From positions 1 to 37,531 of the forward strand of contig CANRTU010000044.1 of the NCBI GenBank assembly GCA_947642745.1: a stretch of DNA of 37,531 nucleotides, given 5' to 3'. Below, in pieces: positions 1 through 8,866 of this stretch; within the stretch, counting starts at the first letter, position 1, and the number at the start of each line of letters is the position of its first letter. The notes beneath the pieces were generated by a model, which ran no database searches, was not told the origin of the DNA, and saw nothing but the letters and a program-made list of their open reading frames with translations. Origin of the DNA: an uncultured Eubacterium sp. GTDB lineage: Bacteria > Bacillota > Clostridia > Lachnospirales > Lachnospiraceae. A program made the translations under genes and the position numbers.

Positions 1-40
1 AATAAGCCTGTAAGCTGTTTTTCTTGCTTACAAACTTATT
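1..40 (+). other. Stem-loop upstream of first surface-protein gene
   Basis: Two nested inverted repeats: AATAAG (1-6) pairs with CTTATT (35-40), and TGTAAGC (9-15) pairs with GCTTACA (26-32). It sits just before the ribosome binding site of the first gene. It may be a leader structure or the terminator of an upstream gene outside the window; no clean T-tract follows, so its role is unresolved. Confidence 0.4.
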
Positions 41-57
41 ATACGAGGAGAAATTTG

Positions 58-1167
58 ATGAAAAAAATACGAAAAAGAAAAATAGCTGCCGGACTGGCAG
101 TTATTACAGTGTACTGCACATCTGTAAAACCTCCCGCAAATATACAGACAATATATGCGGAGAATGTGCAGCTGCCAGCTGAAACAAATACGACCTTTTC
201 AAAGGCCAGGGAAATTGAGTCAGGAGTTTCTGTGGCTGGAACATTTCCGGAAAGCGGAGGTATCAGATATTATAAATTTTCATTAGAAGAGGCGGGAAAA
301 ATTGACCTGTCAGTGGATGTTAGCGCAAGCGCATACGTAGGAGGTATGAGAATAAAAATATATGACGCTTCTCAGACAGAAATTTATAATTCTTACGATT
401 CTGAGTCATTTTCAATGAATGACATATATCTGACGGGTGGAAATTATTACCTTGTGGCGGAGTTTTCGAGAGCAACTTCATTTTCATTTGTGGCAAATAT
501 GGATTCCATGGGCGAAAGTTTTACGGAAACCCAGGACGCAAACAACGATATATCGTCGGATGCTTTTGACATCAGCCTCAAAAAGAAATATAAGGGTATA
601 CTTGCGCTAAATGATGATATTGATTATTACAGGTTCAATATTCCCGCTGCGGGACTGATTACACTGAATCTTACGAATTCCACCAGCAGTATTGCCAAAT
701 ACGTTGTTTATGACCAGTCCATGAATCCGGTATATACAAATACGGTATCAGATGGAGGCAAAATATCAGTGCCTGTATCAGTTAAAAATGGAGAATATTA
801 TTTTGCTGTTGCCAAAGAAAATGTAAACAGGGGAACCGGATCATATTCATTTGCCATTGACTATACAAAAAAGAATACCGCCCCGCCCAAAATAAAAAAA
901 GTAAAAAATATCCCGGGCGGTTCCATGACAGTAACATGGAGTCCGGTAACAGGCGCTGCCGGATACGAACTGTGGTATTCAACAGGCTCAGGTTTTAACA
1001 GCAATGTAGTCAAAAAGGAAACAGACGCTTCTGTGACCAGCACAGAATGCTACGGGCTTATGCGTAAGAAAAAATATTACGTCAGGGTACGTGCTTACAG
1101 TGAGATCAACGGTATAAAGGAATGCGGAAAATGGAGCGGACGCAAATCTGTTGTCATCAAAAAGTAA
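58..1167 (+). CDS. Secreted protein with two PPC-like domains and a C-terminal Fn3 domain
   Basis: The start at 58 is preceded by GAGGAG seven bases upstream; an in-frame TTG directly before it is less likely. The product is 369 residues. Residues 1-34 look like a signal peptide (basic N terminus, hydrophobic core, cleavage after TIYA). Residues about 48-140 and 160-268 are two beta-rich segments that resemble bacterial pre-peptidase C-terminal (PPC) domains, each with a DxxYYxF-like core. Residues about 278-368 look like a fibronectin type III domain (TVTWSPVTGAAGYELWYS, then YYVRVRAY). No sortase motif or lipobox is visible, so it is probably exported and held non-covalently or released. 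The final Fn3 domain resembles that of the next gene, which suggests a shared surface or binding role. The substrate or partner is unknown. Confidence 0.75.
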   Translation: MKKIRKRKIAAGLAVITVYCTSVKPPANIQTIYAENVQLPAETNTTFSKAREIESGVSVAGTFPESGGIRYYKFSLEEAGKIDLSVDVSASAYVGGMRIKIYDASQTEIYNSYDSESFSMNDIYLTGGNYYLVAEFSRATSFSFVANMDSMGESFTETQDANNDISSDAFDISLKKKYKGILALNDDIDYYRFNIPAAGLITLNLTNSTSSIAKYVVYDQSMNPVYTNTVSDGGKISVPVSVKNGEYYFAVAKENVNRGTGSYSFAIDYTKKNTAPPKIKKVKNIPGGSMTVTWSPVTGAAGYELWYSTGSGFNSNVVKKETDASVTSTECYGLMRKKKYYVRVRAYSEINGIKECGKWSGRKSVVIKK

Positions 1168-1228
1168 CGGCAGTCAGCGGATGCCCGCAATATATGCCTT
1201 TTAAAAGTCGGTAAAGGAGCAATGGGTT

Positions 1229-4200
1229 ATGAATAAACATAAAAATCGTATAGCAGCGGCTTTTCTTTCCTGCGCAATGGCTGTAACAAATATTTGTTCT
1301 GCTGCTACAGCCTATGGGGCCGGAAAGCCTGCCGCTGAATGGCAGCAGAGCGCCACATATAAAGGGAGTAATCTGAACGCACAGAATTATTCAAAATGGT
1401 CGAAGCCTGTCAGATCATATCTGGTTTCCTGTGGCTGCGACAGCCTGATGCGTATTCAGTACGCAGAATCCATGGACGGTATACTGGCAGAGTATTATGA
1501 TAAATCTTACAAGTTTAAATCATCAAAGTTAATTCCGAAAGAGCTTCCGGTTTTTGGCGGGTTTTATGAGACAGACCAGAATTACTATATACTGACCGGC
1601 CAGAAAAATATAAATCAGTTACCGGACATGGAAGTTTACCGTATTACAAAGTATGATAAAGACTGGAAACGGATCGGATCGGCAGGGATAAAAAACTGTA
1701 ATACGAAAAATCCGTTTGACGCAGCCTCAGCCCGTATGGACGTATATAAAAATTATTTATTGATCCGGACCGGCCGGGTCATGTATAGCGGGCATCAGGC
1801 CAATATTACGTTCCAGCTGGATATGAACACCATGAAGATTACAGATTCTTATGTGGGGGAGTCGAATCTTTCAGCCGGATACGTGAGCCATTCATTTAAC
1901 CAGTTTATTAAAGTGGAAGACGGCCATATCGTTGCGGTTGATCATGGAGACGCCTTCCCAAGGTCGATTGTACTGACGAAGTACAATACAGATTTATCCA
2001 ATGGAAGATTCAGCGGCAGATGTTCCTCTGCGGATATCCTTAAATTTGCGGGAACAATGATGAGCGGCAACGCTACGGGCGGTTCCGCAGGCGGATTTGA
2101 GATTTCCGGTTCTTCTTATTTAGTCGCCGGAAATTCAGTTGTGCAGGATAACAGGAGCTTATCCAGAAAGACCAGAAATGTATTTGTAGCCGCCGCTGAT
2201 AAGAAAAATATCAGTCAGGTGACGGTCAGCTGGCTGACGGATTATGACGAAGGTGAAGAGACGACATCCACGCCGCACATGGTAAAAATAAGTGAAGATA
2301 AGTATATGGTTCTCTGGACGGTTTCTGATAACGTTTACTACACTACAGTTGACGGGAAAGGGAAACAGACAGGCAGGACTTATGAAATGTCAGGAACTTT
2401 ATCTGACTGCGTGCCGGTGATATCAGATGGCAGGCTCGTATGGTATACCTGGGAAGATGAAAATATTGTATTTTATGAAATTACAGTCAGCGATTTGTCA
2501 AAAAACAGATCCAGGGCTATCCGCAACGGAACAAAACCGGACAGCGCTACTGGCGGCAGTCCGGATACCACAGGAACCGTACCAGCGGGAAGGCCGGATA
2601 CCAGTCGTCCGGTGACAACCGTACCGGCGCCTTCAGCGCCAGCGGGAAGCGGACCGGATACCAGCCGTCCGGCGGCAACCGTGCCAGACACAAAAAAAGA
2701 ATATACGGTAACCTTTAACGCAAATGGAGGAATTGTGGATGGATACAGGTTTCTGGATGTGACTACCATAAATCAGAAACTGTCTGATCTTCCGGTAGCA
2801 TACAGAAGCGGATATTCTTTTGAAGGGTGGTTTACAGATGCTGATGGCGGAACAAAGGTCAGCGCTTCTGTCAGGTATACGAAGAATCAGGTGCTATACG
2901 CACATTGGAAAAACGACTCCGTAACCGCAGAATATAAGATTACATTTGACGCAAATGGTGGAACGGTAAATGGAAGTACCGTTCAGTATACGTCTGGCAA
3001 TAAACTGAAAGAGTTACCAGAGGCGGTAAGAGATGGTTATGAATTTCAGTACTGGTACACATCAGAAGGCGTGCGGATGACAGAATCCGATCCGTTTGAA
3101 AAGGATACGGTTTTATATGCCAGATGGAAGAAACAGGATGCCGGACCTGAATACAGTGATTTTCATGTTGCGAAGCTGACAGATACAGAAGCGGTGATTC
3201 AGGTGACGATTCCATCATCATATGTAAAATACTGGGCATATGCCTATGGCCCGTCCGCAGAACAGCTCAGACAAAGTCCGGTCATAGCTCCTGGAAGAAT
3301 CATGGATACATTTACAATAAAGCTTTCCGGGCTGATGCCTGATACGAAATATTATTACTATATGTATTACATATCCGATACAAAAAAACATGTGTCAGAT
3401 ATGCGGGTAATTACGACGAAGCAGCATACAGGAAAGGAGTACACGGTTACTTTTCATGCAAATGGCGGTACGATAGAAGGGCCGGCGGTTCTTACTACAG
3501 TAAATCAGAAACTGCCTTCTCTCCCGTCCGCATACAGGAAAGGATATACGTTTCTTGGATGGTATAACCTGGCAAACAGCAGGGTGCCGGCCGATACCTC
3601 CCGGATATTTGACGAAGATGAGACTTTATACGCATACTGGATTCCGGATTCGTCAGACCATCTGGAAACAGATCCGGATTCCGGTGGGGCAGACCGGGAA
3701 ACAGATCCGACAGCGGATCCGGGGACAGCCGGGAAACCGGATACAGGAACAGTCCCGGATGCGGGGATGAGTGGAAAACCGGATGCGGATAGTGGGAGCG
3801 GTTCCGGAACGGGAACAGCCGGAAAACCGGATACGGGAAAAGGAACAGATTCTGATACAGGAACGGCCGGAAAGCCGGATACGGGAACGGCTGGGAAACC
3901 GGATACGGGAAAAGGAACAGGTTCCGGGACAGGAACGGCTGGGAAACCGGATACGGGTACAGGAAGCGGTTCCGGAACGGGAACGGCTGGGAAACCCGGT
4001 ACAGGTACAAATGGAAAACCGGATACAGGAACGGATGCGGAACCGGACACAGGTACGGACAACGGACCGGATACAGACACGGATATGGACACAGACACAG
4101 ATTTCAACGTAAATCCGGATACTGGTTCATACATGGAATCTGATTTCAATACAGAGACAGAATCTGATTCTGATTCAGATGCGGGCATAAACGTAAGTAT

Positions 4201-4492
4201 TAAAAAGGTTAAAATCCAGAGCGTGAAAAGCCCGTCAGGCGGAAAATTGAAAATAAAATGGAAACGCAGTAACAACAGTGACGGATACCAGATTTCGTGT
4301 TCCAGAAGTAAAAGTTTCCCTGCGAAGAAAACAACTGTCAGAAAAGCAAAAGCTGCCAGCCAGCCGGTTGTATTTTCAGGCCTGTCAAAAGGAAAAATTT
4401 ATTACGTCAGGATACGGGCGTATCAGAAAGCAGATGGTAAGATTTATTATGGAAACTGGAGCAAAGTAAAGAAAGTAAGGATTAAAAAATAA
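1229..4492 (+). CDS. Large secreted surface protein with InlB-type repeats and Fn3 domain
   Basis: An exported protein of 1087 residues; AGGAG at 1215-1219 supports the start. Residues 1-31 form a signal peptide. Residues about 32-430 are a beta-rich region of unrecognised family with repeated WY/DG motifs, possibly propeller-like. Three InlB/Flg_new-type repeats (core TFxANGG ... GYxFxGWY ... LYAxW) lie at about 490-560, 567-636 and 737-805, with a beta-sandwich-like segment (about 640-735) between the second and third. Residues about 806-975 are a low-complexity linker built on GTAGKPDTG-like units, followed by an Asp/Ser-rich stretch. Residues about 985-1087 form an Fn3-like domain ending in basic residues. 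No LPxTG is present. InlB repeats and Fn3 domains are typical of adhesins and cell-wall proteins of Clostridia; the ligand is unknown. It lies 61 bp after the preceding Fn3 protein and is probably co-transcribed with it. Confidence 0.75.
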   Translation: MNKHKNRIAAAFLSCAMAVTNICSAATAYGAGKPAAEWQQSATYKGSNLNAQNYSKWSKPVRSYLVSCGCDSLMRIQYAESMDGILAEYYDKSYKFKSSKLIPKELPVFGGFYETDQNYYILTGQKNINQLPDMEVYRITKYDKDWKRIGSAGIKNCNTKNPFDAASARMDVYKNYLLIRTGRVMYSGHQANITFQLDMNTMKITDSYVGESNLSAGYVSHSFNQFIKVEDGHIVAVDHGDAFPRSIVLTKYNTDLSNGRFSGRCSSADILKFAGTMMSGNATGGSAGGFEISGSSYLVAGNSVVQDNRSLSRKTRNVFVAAADKKNISQVTVSWLTDYDEGEETTSTPHMVKISEDKYMVLWTVSDNVYYTTVDGKGKQTGRTYEMSGTLSDCVPVISDGRLVWYTWEDENIVFYEITVSDLSKNRSRAIRNGTKPDSATGGSPDTTGTVPAGRPDTSRPVTTVPAPSAPAGSGPDTSRPAATVPDTKKEYTVTFNANGGIVDGYRFLDVTTINQKLSDLPVAYRSGYSFEGWFTDADGGTKVSASVRYTKNQVLYAHWKNDSVTAEYKITFDANGGTVNGSTVQYTSGNKLKELPEAVRDGYEFQYWYTSEGVRMTESDPFEKDTVLYARWKKQDAGPEYSDFHVAKLTDTEAVIQVTIPSSYVKYWAYAYGPSAEQLRQSPVIAPGRIMDTFTIKLSGLMPDTKYYYYMYYISDTKKHVSDMRVITTKQHTGKEYTVTFHANGGTIEGPAVLTTVNQKLPSLPSAYRKGYTFLGWYNLANSRVPADTSRIFDEDETLYAYWIPDSSDHLETDPDSGGADRETDPTADPGTAGKPDTGTVPDAGMSGKPDADSGSGSGTGTAGKPDTGKGTDSDTGTAGKPDTGTAGKPDTGKGTGSGTGTAGKPDTGTGSGSGTGTAGKPGTGTNGKPDTGTDAEPDTGTDNGPDTDTDMDTDTDFNVNPDTGSYMESDFNTETESDSDSDAGINVSIKKVKIQSVKSPSGGKLKIKWKRSNNSDGYQISCSRSKSFPAKKTTVRKAKAASQPVVFSGLSKGKIYYVRIRAYQKADGKIYYGNWSKVKKVRIKK
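3690..4120 (+). repeat. Degenerate in-frame tandem repeats encoding a Gly/Thr/Pro/Asp linker
   Basis: Tandem repeats of roughly 24-48 bp built on a GGAACGGCTGGGAAACCGG-like core encode GTAGKPDTG-type units with GSGSGTG insertions. The array maintains a long open frame on the opposite strand, but the composition of that frame (Val-Pro-Val-Ser repeats) is just the complement of the repeat. Such arrays vary in length by slippage. Confidence 0.8.
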
Positions 4493-4511
4493 TCATTGAG
4501 AGGCATATATC

Positions 4512-4952
4512 ATGAAGAACAGGATAAAGATTTTTACATTTGTAATATTACTGGCAGTCTTTGTATTTACGCAGGGAAACTTCGTCAGGGCAGAAGCTGA
4601 AATTAAGGATGGGTCTTACAGATTTTTTTCCTGCGAGGTTAAAAAATTCCAGATTAAAAATAACATTCTGACTTTGAAAATGAGTCAGGGATGTGCGGTT
4701 GAATTGTCAAAAAGTGGTGTTACGCAGTTCAAATTACACAAACTGAAAGTGAACGTTTCCCCAAAATGTAAATATTGTGTAGGATACTTCGTCAGGGGAA
4801 CAGGAGAATCAGGCAGTTATAAAACAGATTACAGGGAAATCAAAGATTATATTGACGGGGACAGGGAAAGTGGACTCGCCAGTAACGTTGGGAGTTCCCT
4901 TCTGAAAATAAAAAACAACAAAGTGGTAAAGATAAAATACTTTCATATGTAA
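4512..4952 (+). CDS. Small exported protein of unknown function
   Basis: A product of 146 residues with a clear signal peptide: basic start MKNRIK, hydrophobic core, cleavage near FVRAEA at about residue 28. The mature part is basic and beta-rich, with alternating KIKNN and hydrophobic strands and three cysteines, two of them in a CKYC motif around residue 77. I do not recognise a family. It begins 19 bp after the large InlB/Fn3 protein and is closed by a strong terminator, so it is probably the last gene of the surface-protein operon. It could be an accessory or partner of the two larger exported proteins, but that is inference from position only. Confidence 0.6.
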   Translation: MKNRIKIFTFVILLAVFVFTQGNFVRAEAEIKDGSYRFFSCEVKKFQIKNNILTLKMSQGCAVELSKSGVTQFKLHKLKVNVSPKCKYCVGYFVRGTGESGSYKTDYREIKDYIDGDRESGLASNVGSSLLKIKNNKVVKIKYFHM

Positions 4953-5038
4953 TAAACATAAAAATAAATGAAGATATGATAGTATCAGTCAGTTTTGCCG
5001 CAAAAGCTGACAGGAACTGCCGGATGGCAGAAATAACC

Positions 5039-5068
5039 AGCCGGAACAGAATGATTTCTGTTCCGGCT
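5039..5068. terminator. Bidirectional intrinsic terminator
   Basis: A perfect 13-bp stem (AGCCGGAACAGAA, 5039-5051, with TTCTGTTCCGGCT, 5056-5068) with a TGAT loop. It lies between the + surface-protein operon and the convergent peptidase gene and can serve both. Confidence 0.8.
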
Positions 5069-5093
5069 GTCTGTAAATTCTGTATACAAAGTG

Positions 5094-7586
5094 TTACCAG
5101 ATCTGTACTCGGTTTTTAGGGGCTACGTACATGGCGTCATTTTTTGTTACGCCGAAGACATCGTAGAACTGGTCAAACAGCGGCAGAATGGCGTTTACCC
5201 GTATTTTATTCAGGGAATGCACATCCGTGGTGAGCAGATAATCTCGGAACTGGTCGGTCTGGTTGGAAGCCCAGATATTTGCGTTGCTTTTAAAAATATC
5301 CAGAATCGCTTTTTTATCATTTCCCGCAATTTCCAGAACACAGGCCATGGCGCCCATATCTGCGATATTTTCAGTAATGGTCAGATCACCGTTCTGGAAT
5401 ACGCCGTTGGTAATTTCCATGTTGTTGTAATATTCCTTTACTTTTTCAGCTTTTGCGGTAAAGGCGTCTCTGTCCGCCTGGGTCCACCAGTTGTTGTGGT
5501 TGCCGTTTTCGTCATATTCCGCACCATTCGTGTCAAAGGCATGGGTAATCTCATGGCCGATGACTGAGCCAATGCCGCCCAGGTTCTGCGCATAATCCGC
5601 ATCCGGATCATAGAACGGGGCCTGCAGGATTGCCGCTGGAAATGTGATGTCATTTGCCTGTGGGTTGTAACATGCGTTAACTGTCTGCGGTGTGATCACC
5701 CATGCGTTTTTGTCCACACCGGAGTCCAGCAGTTTCTGCAGATCGGAGTTGAGGGCGGTCTGGACGGCAATGACATTTTCGATCAGTCCCATGGACGGGT
5801 CCAGGGCAATCTTGTCAAAATAAGAAGGCCATGCATCCGGATAGCCGATTTTCACTTTCATTGTATCCAGCTTTTTCATGGCTTTCTGCTTTGTGGCTTC
5901 TGAGAGCCAGTCGATTCTCTGGATCCTGTTGCGGAAAGTGGCCAGCAGCGTTCTGGTCATCTGCTCCACTTCTGTTTTGCTTTCTTTGGAAAAATACTGC
6001 TCAGAGTATATTTTGCCAAATTCCCAGGAGAACATGCCCTGAGTCAGCTCTTTTGCCACGGTATCCATGTCTTTGTCGTCAGTAGCGCCTGTAATCAGGG
6101 CATTGATGGCAGTCAGCGCCTCATAGTGGGCAGTGGTCAGAAAGCCTGAGTAATTCATATAAAGAGTAAATTTTGTATAGTTTTTTAACAGATCCAGATG
6201 TTCCGCAGTCATGTAACTGTTGATCTTTTTTGCGTTTTCTTCTTCAAATACGATACACTGGTCATAATCTGTAATACCCAGTTTTCCTAAATAGCCTTCG
6301 ATATCACAGTTGCTGTAAAGAGCCGCCAGCTGTTCTTTTGTATATGGATGGTAAATCTTATCTATATCATATCGTTCGCTGAGTCCTAATCCGGCAGCTG
6401 AGAGTTCCTGTTCCAGCTGAAATACCTGTGCGGCGATGGCTGTGGCCTGTTCCGGCGTTTCACCAGCCAGAATAAAAAGCTGTTTTATATAGTCACGCAC
6501 GGCGTCCTGGATGGCCTTATTGGCGTCTCCGGTCAGATATTCTTTGGACAGTATGTAGGACGGGCCCTGATTGACAAGCATATATTTATTCGAATCTTTC
6601 AGATCCTGTGTAATCTGAAAACCAAGAGCGCTTCCCTGGCCGGTTTTACCAAGCTCTGCCAGTACATCCACAAACTCATCAATGGTCTGTGCCTGGTCGA
6701 TACTGTCGGTATAAGGTTTTAACGGCTCCGTTCCCGCTTTGTCCCTGGTTTCCATATCCCTGGCCAACAGGTAAAAATCAGTGATCTTCTGTTCCATGGA
6801 GCCTTCTGCATACTGGTCTTTTTCTGTCACAAGGCCTTCGATGAGGCTGTTCATGTTTTTGGTAATATTGTTCTGCAGTTCCTGAAAACCGCTCCACTGG
6901 TATTCGTTTCCCTGTAAAGCGTGCTCCTGCAGTGTGGAGGCGTTTATGGCCTGGTAAAAATCGTCCTGTAAACGGACCGGGCTGCCAGTGGCACGGACGG
7001 TTACCGTGACAGTTTTGCGTTTTTTGCTGCCGTCTGACGCCTGTACGGTAATTGTGGTCTGGCCAGGCGTTTTTGCGGTGATGACGCCTTTGTCCGTTAC
7101 GGACGCAATGTCCGGGTCGGCGCAGCTGTATGTCAGCGTCTGGTTAGAGGCGTCCGCGGGAGAGACAGCGGCCCGGATGGTGGACTGCACGCCGGCGGCC
7201 AGGGCTACGGCAGGTTTTACAATCGTAACAGACGCTACTTTTGTACCTACGGTTACTTTTATTGAAGCTTTGTTTTTTCCAGCTTTTGCCGTAATGGTGG
7301 CGGTCCCGCTTTTTTTGCCCTTGACCATTCCGGTACTGTTTACTGAAACGATCTTTTGGTCGCTGCTCTTCCAGGTGACATTGGAACGGCTGGCCTTGAG
7401 TTGGAACGTTTCGCCTTTTTCAATGGTCAGCGCTGCCGATGACGGGCTGGTAATCTTCACCTTTTTCACGGCGGCTTCCACAACTGCAGGTTCCATGCCG
7501 TATGCGGCCGGTGAAGTAAATGGCGTGGCCGGAATCGCAAGCATGGCTGCCAGCAGCAGGGAAAGCATGGCTCTTCGTTTTTTCAT
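5094..7586 (-). CDS. Exported M13-family zinc metallopeptidase with two Ig-like domains
   Basis: A product of 830 residues; the start is preceded by GAAAGGAG at good spacing. Residues 1-30 form a signal peptide. Two bacterial Ig-like (Big_2) domains lie at about 42-115 and 117-198 (GTATITAKAG and QTTITVQASD cores). The remainder is an M13 (neprilysin/PepO) peptidase: a NACYNPxxNxIxFPAAIL-like substrate loop, the zinc motif HEITH (H678, E679, H682), the second zinc-ligand motif ENIAD (E739, with D743), and the family C-terminal signature MYVAPKNRVQIW. All expected catalytic residues are present, so it should be an active peptidase of short to medium peptides. The Ig-like domains suggest cell-wall tethering. 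It is convergent with the surface-protein genes and has its own control region upstream. Confidence 0.9.
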   Translation of the reverse strand: MKKRRAMLSLLLAAMLAIPATPFTSPAAYGMEPAVVEAAVKKVKITSPSSAALTIEKGETFQLKASRSNVTWKSSDQKIVSVNSTGMVKGKKSGTATITAKAGKNKASIKVTVGTKVASVTIVKPAVALAAGVQSTIRAAVSPADASNQTLTYSCADPDIASVTDKGVITAKTPGQTTITVQASDGSKKRKTVTVTVRATGSPVRLQDDFYQAINASTLQEHALQGNEYQWSGFQELQNNITKNMNSLIEGLVTEKDQYAEGSMEQKITDFYLLARDMETRDKAGTEPLKPYTDSIDQAQTIDEFVDVLAELGKTGQGSALGFQITQDLKDSNKYMLVNQGPSYILSKEYLTGDANKAIQDAVRDYIKQLFILAGETPEQATAIAAQVFQLEQELSAAGLGLSERYDIDKIYHPYTKEQLAALYSNCDIEGYLGKLGITDYDQCIVFEEENAKKINSYMTAEHLDLLKNYTKFTLYMNYSGFLTTAHYEALTAINALITGATDDKDMDTVAKELTQGMFSWEFGKIYSEQYFSKESKTEVEQMTRTLLATFRNRIQRIDWLSEATKQKAMKKLDTMKVKIGYPDAWPSYFDKIALDPSMGLIENVIAVQTALNSDLQKLLDSGVDKNAWVITPQTVNACYNPQANDITFPAAILQAPFYDPDADYAQNLGGIGSVIGHEITHAFDTNGAEYDENGNHNNWWTQADRDAFTAKAEKVKEYYNNMEITNGVFQNGDLTITENIADMGAMACVLEIAGNDKKAILDIFKSNANIWASNQTDQFRDYLLTTDVHSLNKIRVNAILPLFDQFYDVFGVTKNDAMYVAPKNRVQIW

Positions 7587-7663
7587 GTTACACTCCTTTC
7601 AACTATTAAATTAGCTGTAAAATAAGACTAAACGGGGCATTTCCGGGAAATGTCCGCAGGATT

Positions 7664-7724
7664 ATTTTACCACAATAAAGCATAAAAGAGGATGAACTGG
7701 GGAATATTTTAAGGTTTTTTTAAG
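7664..7724 (-). promoter_or_regulatory. Direct-repeat regulator box and -10 for the M13 peptidase gene
   Basis: On + the box reads TTTAAG-N5-TTTAAG (7708-7724), an 11-bp-period direct repeat typical of OmpR-family response regulators and matching the CiaR-type consensus known from streptococci. Reading leftwards, TAAAAT (7669-7664) could be the -10. No good -35 lies 17 bp upstream of it, as expected for an activated promoter. The same box in the opposite orientation precedes the lipid operon. Confidence 0.45.
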
Positions 7725-7734
7725 AAATATATTA

Positions 7735-7784
7735 GAGCGTGCATCTGCACTCCCTGCTTTGCATTTTTCTAACACACTCTGGCA
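7735..7784. repeat. Short degenerate copy of a dispersed inverted-repeat element
   Basis: Arms AGAGCGTG (7735 on) and AACACACTCT (to about 7781) resemble the ends of the MITE-like repeats at 28168-28446 and 36853-37148. It is imperfect and much shorter, so it is probably a decayed or end-only copy. Confidence 0.35.
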
Positions 7785-7927
7785 GACAAAAGAATGTAAA
7801 TAGTGTCCGGTAAAAAGAACCGCATTGCGGCGAAGAAAAACGGCCTGTGCCGGCCCGCCACTTTCCGGTAGGTTTACCGGACTGGAAAATGGATCCCGTC
7901 TGGAAAATAATTTCCCGCAGGAGACAG

Positions 7928-7977
7928 TTGACGGATATACAGGTTTGTGTTATAGTGTACTAGAACAAATAGTACAC
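7928..7977 (+). promoter_or_regulatory. Sigma-A promoter with overlapping palindromic operator
   Basis: TTGACG (7928-7933), 17-bp spacer, TATAGT (7951-7956). Directly over the start region lies a perfect 8-bp inverted repeat, GTGTACTA (7955-7962) and TAGTACAC (7970-7977), separated by 7 bp. This resembles operators of GntR/YtrA-type repressors. No credible gene follows within 150 bp; the next gene is the PAP2 phosphatase at 8168, which has its own nearer promoter. Confidence 0.55.
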
Positions 7978-8053
7978 ACAGTACAAATATCTGTCTTGCG
8001 CAGGAATCCGTCATAATTATGAAAACGTAAAAGGAATATTATATGATGAATAT

Positions 8054-8114
8054 CTTAAACTTTCCTTAAAATATGCGTGAGACTCTTGAGTAACAATACA
8101 GAACCTGGTATACT
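8054..8114 (+). promoter_or_regulatory. Regulator box and promoter of the membrane-lipid operon
   Basis: CTTAAA-N5-CTTAAA (8054-8070) is the reverse orientation of the box upstream of the M13 peptidase. It is followed by TTGAGT (8086-8091), a 17-bp spacer and TATACT (8109-8114). Transcription would start near 8121, 47 bp before the PAP2 start codon. Confidence 0.6.
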
Positions 8115-8167
8115 TTGAAACTGTGTGGATGAAACAAATATTATACTACAGGACACAGGAGAAAAGA

Positions 8168-8851
8168 ATGAATCATAATATTCGTAATATATGGCAGGGT
8201 ATCATTCCCCGGTATAGTATTGTTCCGCTTCTTGTGGCGGTATCTTTTAATCTGATCGTCTACGGAGGCACACGGATGATTGCCGGAGGCTGGCATCATT
8301 ATAATATTGAAAGTCCGCTGGACCGGCTGATTCCCTTCTGGCCGCCCTCTGTGATCGTTTATCTTGGCTGTTACCTGTTCTGGATTGCCAATTATATTCT
8401 GATTGCCCGTCAGGGAAAAAGAGAAGTCTGTCAGTTTTTTTCCGCAGATTTTATTTCCAGAATTGTATGCATGGCGTTTTATCTGCTTTTTCCAACTACG
8501 AATACAAGACCTGATGTGCAGCCGGATGGTATCTGGAACCAGCTGATGGTTTTTTTATATTCTGCTGATGCGGCGGACAATCTGTTTCCTTCCATTCACT
8601 GTCTGGTCAGCTGGTTTTGTTATATCGGGCTGCGGGGATACAGGAATGTGCCACGCTGGTACAAAAGCTGTTCCTGTATTATGGCGCTGATGGTCTGTAT
8701 GTCCACCCTGCTGACAAAACAACACGTGATGATAGATGTATTTGGCGGGGTGTTTCTGGCTGAAATCTGTCTGTGGGCAGGAAAAAAGGATGCCGTGTGG
8801 AAATTATATGAAAAGAGACTGAACCAGATCAATGGGAAAATTTTTCCGTAG
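8168..8851 (+). CDS. PAP2-superfamily membrane phosphatase
   Basis: A product of 227 residues; AGGAG (8158-8161 region) six bases upstream selects this start over an in-frame upstream ATG at 8123. It has five or six hydrophobic segments. Catalytic motifs of the PAP2 family are visible: TRP (R114-P115), PSIH (S142, H144) and the nucleophile-relay pair H186 and D190 in KQHVMIDVFGG. This fits a lipid phosphatase of the PAP2_3 / inositol-phosphorylceramide-synthase-like branch. It would dephosphorylate phosphatidic acid, diacylglycerol pyrophosphate or undecaprenyl pyrophosphate, or transfer a head group; the substrate cannot be told from sequence. It leads an operon of phospholipid genes, which favours a glycerophospholipid substrate. 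Confidence 0.8.
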   Translation: MNHNIRNIWQGIIPRYSIVPLLVAVSFNLIVYGGTRMIAGGWHHYNIESPLDRLIPFWPPSVIVYLGCYLFWIANYILIARQGKREVCQFFSADFISRIVCMAFYLLFPTTNTRPDVQPDGIWNQLMVFLYSADAADNLFPSIHCLVSWFCYIGLRGYRNVPRWYKSCSCIMALMVCMSTLLTKQHVMIDVFGGVFLAEICLWAGKKDAVWKLYEKRLNQINGKIFP

Positions 8852-8866
8852 GATGGGAGGAATTAA

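Noticed and set aside
3505..4275. Long minus-strand open frame (256 residues) opposite the surface-protein linker
   Set aside because: Its Val-Pro-Val-Ser composition is the complement of the in-frame repeat; no ribosome binding site; the + frame has domains on both sides.
6988..7614. + strand open frame of 208 residues opposite the M13 peptidase N terminus
   Set aside because: Opposite a well-supported gene with signal peptide and Ig-like domains; no family match; no ribosome binding site.
7825..8016. Open frame of 63 residues covering the orphan promoter
   Set aside because: It runs through the promoter and operator and shows no ribosome binding site or family features.
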